A stretch of DNA of 64,000 nt, taken from contig NZ_SRXU01000002.1 of the NCBI RefSeq assembly GCF_004792695.1, positions 558,001 to 622,000 of the forward strand. The letters run 5' to 3'. This stretch comes from Sphingomonas naasensis. GTDB taxonomy: Bacteria; Pseudomonadota; Alphaproteobacteria; Sphingomonadales; Sphingomonadaceae. The position numbers and the translations under genes are program-made. A model generated the notes under the pieces. It was not told the origin of the DNA. It did no database searches and worked only from the letters and a program-made list of their open reading frames with translations. Position 1 is the first letter of the stretch; the number at the start of each line of letters is the position of its first letter. Shown piece by piece: positions 46,540 through 53,374 of this stretch.

Positions 46540-46555
46540 TGCATCGCCCGTGCCA
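46540..46555 (-). promoter_or_regulatory. candidate sigma-54 promoter
   Basis: On the minus strand TGGCAC-GGGCG-ATGCA matches the sigma-54 consensus TGGCAC-N5-TTGCA at all but one position, with the invariant GG and GC at correct spacing. Transcription would start near 46529, about 53 bases before the exported-protein gene. RpoN itself is outside the window. Confidence 0.55.
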
Positions 46556-46659
46556 GTTTTGAGTTATGTGGGATTTCAAATACTTGGCTGTATTACACTT
46601 CCAAGTCACCGCCAGAACACAGCAATACGCGCCAAGAATTGGCGGTTAATGCCGCCGAC

Positions 46660-46699
46660 TGTCCGAAAAGGGACACCGGCCATTGTCCGGAACCGGACG
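46660..46699. promoter_or_regulatory. two TGTCC-N6-GGACA palindromes, putative enhancer sites
   Basis: TGTCC-GAAAAG-GGACA (46660-46675) and TGTCC-GGAACC-GGACG (46684-46699) have identical 6-base spacers and lie 24 bases apart. They are about 105-145 bases upstream of the -24/-12 element, where sigma-54 activators bind. The region between (46556-46659) also holds GCCAA-N3-TTGGC at about 46631. The cognate activator is unknown. Confidence 0.5.
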
Positions 46700-46754
46700 C
46701 GGCCATGCGTCTCGGTGTCGTCAGGGGTCGATTGATCGCGTCGCGCGCCGCGCC

Positions 46755-47525
46755 TCAGCGCAGCGTCACCCAGGTCGGGGCGTGATCGCTGGCCTTTTCC
46801 CGCCCGCGATACTCCTTGTCGACGCCCGCCCCGGTCAACCGGTCGGCCGCCTGCGGGCTGAGCAGGAGATGGTCGATGCGGAACCCGGCATCGCGCTGCC
46901 AGCAGCCAGCCTGATAGTCCCAGAAGGTCCAGATCCCGCCGGCGGGGAAGCGAGTCCGCAGCGCGTCGGTCCAGCCCTGGGCGAGCAGGCTGCGATAACG
47001 CTGGCGCGATTCCGGCTGCATCAGCGCGTCGCTCGCCATCGCGCGGACCGAGAAGGTGTCGTCGTCATGGGGGATGACGTTATAATCGCCGGCGAGCACC
47101 ACCGGCCGCTCCTCGGCGAGCAGCGCCTGCGCGCGATCGGCGAGCCGGTCCATCCATTTGAGCTTGTAGTCGAACTTGGGCCCCGGCTGCGGATTGCCGT
47201 TGGGCAGATAGATCGAAGCGATCACCAGATCGCCGACCTCGACCTCGATATAGCGGCTGTGCGCGTCCTCGGGATCGCCCGCGAGCCCGCGCTGGCGCTC
47301 GACCGGCTGCTGCCCGCGCGCGAGCACCGCGACGCCGTTGAAGCCCTTCTGCCCGTGCCAGACGGCGCCATAACCGGCCTTCTCGATGTCGCCGACCGGC
47401 AGCGTCTCGTCCGCGCCCTTGAGCTCCTGCAGGCAGACCAGATCGGGCTTCTGCTCGTCGAGATATTCGAGCAGGCGCTCCATGCGCGCCTTGATCCCGT
47501 TGACGTTGTAGCTGACGATCTTCAT
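46755..47525 (-). CDS. xth: exodeoxyribonuclease III
   Basis: The 256-residue AP endonuclease/3'-5' exonuclease starts MKIVSYNVNGIKARMERLLE and carries LVCLQELKG (metal-binding Glu), AGDYNVIPHDDD, WTFWDYQAG and the catalytic SDHAPTWVTL. It repairs abasic sites and 3' blocks. Length fits ExoIII. It precedes nothing in close operon; erpA lies 52 bases upstream on the same strand. Confidence 0.96.
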   Translation of the reverse strand: MKIVSYNVNGIKARMERLLEYLDEQKPDLVCLQELKGADETLPVGDIEKAGYGAVWHGQKGFNGVAVLARGQQPVERQRGLAGDPEDAHSRYIEVEVGDLVIASIYLPNGNPQPGPKFDYKLKWMDRLADRAQALLAEERPVVLAGDYNVIPHDDDTFSVRAMASDALMQPESRQRYRSLLAQGWTDALRTRFPAGGIWTFWDYQAGCWQRDAGFRIDHLLLSPQAADRLTGAGVDKEYRGREKASDHAPTWVTLR

Positions 47526-47577
47526 GCCCGCTGGTTAGCGGCGCGCGCGACGCAGCGCCAGCGCTACCGCCGGCGCG

Positions 47578-47919
47578 TCAGACCGAGAAGCTAGTGCCGC
47601 AGCCGCAGCCCGAGGCCGCGTTGGGATTGGTCACCGCGAAATGCGCCCCGCCGAGATTGTCGACGAAGTCGACCTGGGCACCGCGCACGAGATCGAGGCT
47701 GATCGAATCGACCACCAGCCGAACGCCATCGGTCTCGACGACGCTGTCGTCGCCTTCCACGGCCTCGGCCATGCCGAACTTGTACTGGAAGCCCGAACAG
47801 CCCCCGCCCTCGACCGAGAGCCGCAGGATCGCCGGCTTCGATTGCTTCGCGGCGATCGTCGCCACGCGCGCCGCGGCGGCGGGCGTGAGCGCGATGTCTG
47901 GCTGGGTCAGCGTGGCCAT
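47578..47919 (-). CDS. erpA: iron-sulfur cluster insertion protein ErpA
   Basis: The 113-residue A-type carrier has three conserved cysteines: one in GGGCSGFQYKF and two in the C-terminal SGCGCGTSF. LTPAAAARVATIAAKQ at the start and FVDNLGGAHFAVTNPNA are typical of ErpA/IscA. It delivers Fe-S clusters to apoproteins. The ATG at 47919 is chosen because upstream sequence lacks family similarity. Confidence 0.93.
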   Translation of the reverse strand: MATLTQPDIALTPAAAARVATIAAKQSKPAILRLSVEGGGCSGFQYKFGMAEAVEGDDSVVETDGVRLVVDSISLDLVRGAQVDFVDNLGGAHFAVTNPNAASGCGCGTSFSV

Positions 47920-48020
47920 GCGCTGGAGATAGTGGCGCGCGCTCTGCGAGGCAATGCGGCGCGGGCGCGCCGCGGATAACAAGATGTTTACCATGACCGG
48001 CTAGCGAGAGGCGCGACAGG

Positions 48021-49280
48021 ATGGCCGCGCTCCGAATGAACACCGCCTTGCACGATTCGCACGATCTCACCCGTGATTTGCTCGACCAGGCACTGCGCTG
48101 CGCGAGCAACGGCCTCATCCTCTTCGACGAGGACGAGACCGTCCAGCTCGTCAACGAGCGGCTGCACAGGCTGTTCGGCATGCCGCACGGCGCCGTGAAA
48201 CCAGGCGACAGCCTGAGTGACTTCCTCCACGCGTGCGGCCGTGCTGTCGGCTGGGATGCCGAGCGCACCGCGCGGATCCTCGAGAATCACCGCGCATGGA
48301 AGGTCGAAGGGCGGGATCGCACCGTCGAGCACCGGCTCGACGGCGGCGGCATCGTCCGCGTGTCGTTCCGCCCGCGTCCCGGGCGCGGCGCGGTGCTCAC
48401 CTATGACGACATCACCAACGAGCGCCGGCTCGAGGAGATTGCCGAGGAACGCGCCGGCGCGGAGCAGCAGTTCCGCACCGAGATCGCCCACACCGTCAGC
48501 CGGATCGCCGAAGCCGCCGTCGAAGTGAGCGCGACCGGCGACGGCGCCGAGCGCGCGATCGCCGCAGCCTCCGCAGGAACCGGCGAGCTGGTCACCGCCG
48601 CCGAGCAATCGGCCGAGGCGATGAGCGCCGCGGCGAGCACCGCCGCCGCGATGTCGTCGGTGATCGCGAGCATGGCCGATGAGGCAGGCCGCGCCGCGCT
48701 CGGCACCGCCAGCGCCGCTGCCGATGCGCGCCGCACGCTCGATCTCTCGGAAAATCTCGCGACCCATGCGCAGGAAATCGGCTCGATCCTCGACTGGATC
48801 CGTGACATCTCCAGCCAGACCAAGCTGCTCGCGCTCAACGCCACGATCGAGGCCGCCCGCGCCGGCGATGCCGGGCGCGGCTTCGGCGTCGTCGCGCAGG
48901 AAGTGAAGTCGCTCGCCGAGCAGACCGCGCGCGCCGCCAACGAGATCTCGGGCAAGATCGACGGCATCCGCGCCGCGACCGAGCAGGTGGTCAGCGCCAA
49001 CAGCGCGATCGAATCGGGGCTCGACGAGGTGCGCCAGCAGGCCGATCGCATCCAGGCGACGATCGAGGAGCAGCACGTCCAGGTCAATGTGATCGTCTCG
49101 GCGGTCGACGAGACCGCCCTCACCGCGCGGCAGATGGCCGACAACATCCTCGCGGTCGACAGCAACACCCGCGCGCTGGGCAATGCCGTCGGCGAAGTGA
49201 GCAGCACCTTCGGCCAGGTGCGCCAGCTCATCGAGCATCTCGAGGCCGGATCCGATCGCTTTCTGCGCGCCCGCGCCTGA
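48021..49280 (+). CDS. soluble PAS-containing methyl-accepting chemotaxis protein
   Basis: A 419-residue cytoplasmic receptor: PAS-type sensor (about 15-135: SNGLILFDEDETVQLVNERL, AVLTYDDIT), then a long coiled-coil signalling domain with the hairpin tip ISSQTKLLALNATIEAARAG, followed by FGVVAQEVKSLAEQTARA. There is no membrane segment. It should sense an internal signal and act on CheA/CheW. No che genes are nearby, and the upstream gap shows no flagellar-type promoter that I recognise. Confidence 0.93.
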   Translation: MAALRMNTALHDSHDLTRDLLDQALRCASNGLILFDEDETVQLVNERLHRLFGMPHGAVKPGDSLSDFLHACGRAVGWDAERTARILENHRAWKVEGRDRTVEHRLDGGGIVRVSFRPRPGRGAVLTYDDITNERRLEEIAEERAGAEQQFRTEIAHTVSRIAEAAVEVSATGDGAERAIAAASAGTGELVTAAEQSAEAMSAAASTAAAMSSVIASMADEAGRAALGTASAAADARRTLDLSENLATHAQEIGSILDWIRDISSQTKLLALNATIEAARAGDAGRGFGVVAQEVKSLAEQTARAANEISGKIDGIRAATEQVVSANSAIESGLDEVRQQADRIQATIEEQHVQVNVIVSAVDETALTARQMADNILAVDSNTRALGNAVGEVSSTFGQVRQLIEHLEAGSDRFLRARA

Positions 49281-49379
49281 GCACCTCCCCTTTTCGGCGA
49301 AAGCTCAGCTTTTGCTCATGATTGCCAGCCGTGACCCGTGACACGCCGTGCCTCGCATTCGAGGCAGGGGAGCAGAGCG

Positions 49380-49928
49380 ATGGCAGTGATCGACAGCGAT
49401 GGCGGCATGCGGCGCACCCCGCCCTGGCGGATCCTCGGCTGGGGCGCGGCGGGAACCGTGCTGCTGCTCCCCTTGCTCGTCGGCGCGCCCTGGAGCGGAT
49501 CGGACTATGGGGTGATGGCTTTGCTGCTCGGCGGTGCCGGGCTGCTGCTCGAGCTCGCGGCGCGCGCCTCCGGTGATCGCACCTATCGCGCCGGCGCCGG
49601 GGTCGCGGTCGTCGCCGCCTTTCTGCTGCTGTGGGTCAATGGCGCGGTCGGCGTTCTCGGCGACGAGGACAATCCCGCCAATCTGATGTTCGTGGGCGTG
49701 CTCGCCATCGCGCTCGCCGGCGCCTTCGTCGCCGATTTCCGCCCTGCAGGCATGGCGCGGGCGATGCTCGCCACCGCGGCGGCGCAGCTGCTGGTCGGCA
49801 TCGTGGCGCTCGCGGCGGGGCTCGGCTCGCCCGGCTATGCCGGACTCTACGAGGTCGTGCTGGGCACCGGCGTGTTCGGCGGGCTCTGGCTGCTCTCGGC
49901 CGGATTGTTCCGCAGAGCGGCCGTCTGA
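49380..49928 (+). CDS. membrane protein of unknown function, 182 aa
   Basis: Six hydrophobic segments are visible, starting with ILGWGAAGTVLLLPLLVGAP. Acidic loops include GDEDNPANLM. No catalytic motif is seen; the pattern is that of small integral membrane proteins common in sphingomonads. A 7-bp hairpin, TGCCTCG-CATT-CGAGGCA, precedes it at about 49349-49366. The ATG at 49380 follows GGGGAGC by about 8 bases. Confidence 0.75.
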   Translation: MAVIDSDGGMRRTPPWRILGWGAAGTVLLLPLLVGAPWSGSDYGVMALLLGGAGLLLELAARASGDRTYRAGAGVAVVAAFLLLWVNGAVGVLGDEDNPANLMFVGVLAIALAGAFVADFRPAGMARAMLATAAAQLLVGIVALAAGLGSPGYAGLYEVVLGTGVFGGLWLLSAGLFRRAAV

Positions 49929-50087
49929 GGTGAGATTTTCATTCAAGAAGAGGTGTTTGCCGCGTCAGGCGTGATACAATGAAAGGATGGATTTCGAGGT
50001 AACCATGCGCGACGCTCCGTCCGCGGCGCTCCGGCGCCGTGCTCGTCCGCGCGCGCGTGGCAGGAGCTTCGGAGGCGGCACCGCGTC

Positions 50088-50744
50088 GTGAGCGAGGCCC
50101 TGCACCAGCGCGAGCGGATGCCGCGCAAGAACCTGATGCTCGCCGCGACGATCGAATCAGCCGGCTCGCGCGCGCCGGTGCGCATCCGCAATCTTTCCGA
50201 GACCGGCGCGATGCTCGACGGCGCGGCGCTTCCCGGGGCCGGCGCGGCGCTGGTGCTGCTGCGCGCCGACATTCAGGTCGCCGCCAAGGTCGTCTGGCGC
50301 GAAGCCGGGCGCTGCGGGATCTGCTTCGACAATGTCGCGGCATCGGTCGACGAATGGGTGACCGGCAAGCGCGCGGCGACCTTCAACGGCCAGCAGGGTC
50401 AGGCGCGGGTGGACGCGATCCAGAGCGCGGTCCGCAGTGGCGCGATGCTTCCCTCCGAACCCGCGCCGGGCGCCGGCGGGGCCTTGCGCCCGGGCGAGCT
50501 CGAGCAGCGCATCTCGGAAGAGATCGTCTATGTCCAGCGGCTGATCGACGCGCTCGGCGAGGAGCTGGTCGAGGATCCGGTGATGCTCCAGCGCCATTCG
50601 CGGGTGCTGCAGAATCTCGACCGCGCCAGCCAGGTGCTCGCGCATCTCGGCAGCGTGCTGGCCGCGCCCGATCGCGCCGGCGCGGCGCAGGCGATCGCGA
50701 TGCAGGATCTGCGCGAGCGCCTGCTGCGAAAGCCGATTTTCTAG
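50088..50744 (+). CDS. PilZ-domain protein
   Basis: A 218-residue protein with an N-terminal PilZ-like beta-barrel (about 10-95). RIRNLSETGAML corresponds to the conserved (D/N)xSxxG strand and AKVVWREAGRCGICFD to later strands. The usual RxxxR c-di-GMP motif is not intact before it (RERMPRKN), so binding is uncertain. The C-terminal half is helical, possibly dimerising. The start is a GTG at 50088 with GGAGG upstream; an in-frame ATG lies at 50118. Confidence 0.8.
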   Translation: MSEALHQRERMPRKNLMLAATIESAGSRAPVRIRNLSETGAMLDGAALPGAGAALVLLRADIQVAAKVVWREAGRCGICFDNVAASVDEWVTGKRAATFNGQQGQARVDAIQSAVRSGAMLPSEPAPGAGGALRPGELEQRISEEIVYVQRLIDALGEELVEDPVMLQRHSRVLQNLDRASQVLAHLGSVLAAPDRAGAAQAIAMQDLRERLLRKPIF

Positions 50745-50801
50745 AAGTTTCGCCGAAAAGGCGGTGCCGGGGTCAGTGCCCCGGCACTCCTCTCCTGCCT
50801 C

Positions 50802-51986
50802 TTACTTCGCGGGACCGCCGACGCCGCCCTGCGCGCGGTTCTGGACCGCGGTCAAATATTCGCCGGTCTGGAGGAAGGGGATCGGATTGACCGCCTTGCC
50901 GTCGACACGGACTTCATAATGGAGGTGGCTGCCGGTCGAGCGACCGGTCGAGCCCATCAGGCCGATCATCTGCCCGCGACGCACGCGGGTGTTGTCGGCG
51001 ACGAGGATCTTCGAGAGATGGCCGTAGCGGGTCTCGATGCCGCGGCCATGGTTGATCTGCACGAGATTGCCATAGCCGCCCTGGCGACCGGCATGGCTGA
51101 TCACGCCGTCGGCGGTGGCGTAGATCGGCGTGCCGATCGTGCCGGGGATATCGACGCCGGCGTGCATCGCGGCAGTGCCGCGGAACGGATCCGAGCGGAC
51201 GCCGAAGCTCGAGGTGAACTGGAGCTTGTCGACCGGCTGCATCGACGGGATCGAGATCACCGTCTGCTCGAGCGCGTCGAGCTTCTTCCAGGTCAGGAAC
51301 AGCGCGCGGAACTGCGCATCGGCGCTCTCGGCCGAATCCGAACCGGCGGTGCCTTCGTTATTGTCGTCCATCGGCTCGTACGGGCCGCCCATACCGCCCT
51401 TGACGAAACGCTCGGGCGCGAGGCCGAGGCGGCGGAAATGGCTGGCGGTCTGCTGATAGCGCGCTTCGCCCGCGAGGCGGGCCTTGCCGGCGAGCGCCGC
51501 CTGGCGCTGCTCGACCTGACGCAGCGGCGCGAGCATCTCGTCGGCGACGGCGCTGGTCTTCGGCGCAGGCGCGGCGACGGCGCCGTCGAGCGCGACCGGA
51601 TCGACCTTGCCGTTGAGCACCGCGGAGATCAGCGCCTGGCGCTGCTCGACGCGCGTCGCCTGGAGCTTCGCGGCCTGCTTGGCGGCGGCGACTTCGGCCT
51701 GCATCTTCGCGACCTGCGCGCGCATCTGGGCGACCTGCGCCTCGGGCGAACCGGGCGCCGCGTTCACGCCGCTGACGGCAATCGCGCCGGCCATCGCCTG
51801 CGACACGCCATAGCCCGAGAAAAGCACGGTGATCGCCGCGGCACCGGCGAGAAGCGCCTGGGTGCGGCCGGCAATGCTGAAACGGCGCAGATCGCGGCCG
51901 TCGTGGAAAATAAAATCACGGGTGGTGAAAAATTGACGGAACCGTTCGGCCAGGTTCGCATTTTTGTCGTTCGAAACGTTAGCCAT
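50802..51986 (-). CDS. M23-family peptidoglycan endopeptidase, membrane anchored
   Basis: A 394-residue protein with one membrane helix (LLAGAAAITVLFSGYGVSQA), a coiled-coil region (about 85-120) and a C-terminal LytM domain. The zinc ligands are intact: HAGVD and HLHYE, with FGVRSDPF and GLMGSTGRSTGSHLH. It probably trims peptidoglycan cross-links in the periplasm. It is convergent with the PilZ gene and divergent from no close partner; the 120-base upstream gap shows nothing distinct. Confidence 0.93.
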   Translation of the reverse strand: MANVSNDKNANLAERFRQFFTTRDFIFHDGRDLRRFSIAGRTQALLAGAAAITVLFSGYGVSQAMAGAIAVSGVNAAPGSPEAQVAQMRAQVAKMQAEVAAAKQAAKLQATRVEQRQALISAVLNGKVDPVALDGAVAAPAPKTSAVADEMLAPLRQVEQRQAALAGKARLAGEARYQQTASHFRRLGLAPERFVKGGMGGPYEPMDDNNEGTAGSDSAESADAQFRALFLTWKKLDALEQTVISIPSMQPVDKLQFTSSFGVRSDPFRGTAAMHAGVDIPGTIGTPIYATADGVISHAGRQGGYGNLVQINHGRGIETRYGHLSKILVADNTRVRRGQMIGLMGSTGRSTGSHLHYEVRVDGKAVNPIPFLQTGEYLTAVQNRAQGGVGGPAK

Positions 51987-52106
51987 GAGTCCCCGGCGGT
52001 CCAAGGCAAGCGCGCACCGATGCGACCCGGTGATCGGCTTACAAAAATTCCAACGATCCAGTTGCAGCCCCTCCGCGTCTGGACGGTTGGGTTTTGGCCA
52101 GAGAAA

Positions 52107-52904
52107 TCAGGGAACCGCAAGCGCTGCGTAGTAACCACGCGTCAGACCGGCTGACTCGCGCGCCGAGTCGTTGAATGGAGGTTTAATCAGCCCGCGAAAA
52201 TAGGTGCGAACAAGGCTGTGCCACGTCGTTTCCGGGTTAATATTTTGTTCACGACAGGCTGATTCGAACCACCGGGTGCCGGCCCGGACATGACGCACTT
52301 CGTCGGTCAGGATCCGGGTCAGTATCTTCGCCGTAGCGACGTCGCCCACCATCTGAAATCGCTCGATCGTCGAAGGGGTTACGTCGAGCCCCCGCGCCTC
52401 CAGCACCATCGGCACCACCGCCAGCCGCGCCAGCGAATCATGCGCGGTCGCGGCGGCGGCGTCCCACAATCCGTCATGCGAGGGCATCGCGCCGTAGTGG
52501 CTGCCGAGTTGCTTCAATCGGCGGTCGAGCAGCGCGAAATGCATCGCCTCGTCGGCGCCGACCTGCATCCAATCATCGGTGAAGCTGCGCGGAAATTGTC
52601 CGCCGAACCGCCCCACCGCATCGAAGGCGAGGTCGATCGCCGCGAACTCGATATGCGCCAGCGCGTGGATCAGCGCGACGCGGCCGCGTTCGGATCCGCC
52701 CTTGCCGCGCTTGGGCATCCGGTTGGGCGGCAGCAGCTCGGGCCGGTCGGGCCGCGCCGGGCGATCGGGCATCGCCACGTCGAAACGATGGTCGAGCCGC
52801 CCCAGCCGCCAGTCACGCGCGGCCGCGCGCGCCGCCTTGATCTTGGCTAGTGGCGCATCGGCGTCGAGCACCGCCCGCGCCGCCTCGGCGACGCTGCGCC
52901 TCAC
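52107..52904 (-). CDS. ferritin-like DUF455 protein
   Basis: A 265-residue all-helical protein with carboxylate/His motifs of a di-iron four-helix bundle: HALAHIEFAAIDLAFDA, DEAMHFALLDRRL, EARGLDVTPS and DEVRHVRAG. Function in this family is unknown; an oxidase or tRNA-modification-like role is possible. The start is a GTG at 52904 whose codon overlaps the bcp stop (GTGA). It is the last gene of a glnE-bcp-DUF455 unit. Confidence 0.85.
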   Translation of the reverse strand: MRRSVAEAARAVLDADAPLAKIKAARAAARDWRLGRLDHRFDVAMPDRPARPDRPELLPPNRMPKRGKGGSERGRVALIHALAHIEFAAIDLAFDAVGRFGGQFPRSFTDDWMQVGADEAMHFALLDRRLKQLGSHYGAMPSHDGLWDAAAATAHDSLARLAVVPMVLEARGLDVTPSTIERFQMVGDVATAKILTRILTDEVRHVRAGTRWFESACREQNINPETTWHSLVRTYFRGLIKPPFNDSARESAGLTRGYYAALAVP

Positions 52905-53362
52905 TTGCCGAGCATCTCCTTCGCCGCGGCGAGCACTGCCTCCGCGTGACCGGGCACGCGCACCTTGCGCCATGCGCGGAACAGCTTGCCCTCGCCGTCG
53001 AACAGGAAGGTCGAGCGGTCGATGCCCATGTAGCGGCGCCCGTAGAGCTGCTTCTCGATCCACACCCCGAACGCTTCCATCACCGTCCCGTCATCGGTGG
53101 CGAGCGGCACGCTGAGATCGTATTTTTCGGTGAATTTACGATGCTTTGCGGCACTGTCCTTCGACACGCCGAGAAGTTCGACGCCGAGCGCTGCGAACTG
53201 CGGCAGCAGCGCCGAGAAGTCCTGCGCCTCGCGGGTGCAGCCGGCGGTGTCGTCCTTGGGATAGAAATAGAGCAGCAGCGGTCCGCCGCGCTCCGCCAGC
53301 GCAATACGTCCGTCGCTCCCTTCCAGCGTCAGCGCGGGAAGCGCGTCTCCGGGCTCGATCAT
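52901..53362 (-). CDS. bcp: thioredoxin-dependent thiol peroxidase (Bcp/PrxQ)
   Basis: A 153-residue peroxiredoxin with peroxidatic Cys42 in PKDDTAGCTREAQDF. The resolving cysteine found five residues later in many Bcp proteins is Gln47 here, so the enzyme is probably 1-Cys type or uses another partner. RSTFLFDGEGKLFRAWRKV near the end is conserved. It reduces organic hydroperoxides. It starts 12 bases after glnE and overlaps the DUF455 start. Confidence 0.94.
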   Translation of the reverse strand: MIEPGDALPALTLEGSDGRIALAERGGPLLLYFYPKDDTAGCTREAQDFSALLPQFAALGVELLGVSKDSAAKHRKFTEKYDLSVPLATDDGTVMEAFGVWIEKQLYGRRYMGIDRSTFLFDGEGKLFRAWRKVRVPGHAEAVLAAAKEMLGK

Positions 53363-53374
53363 GGCACGTCTCCG

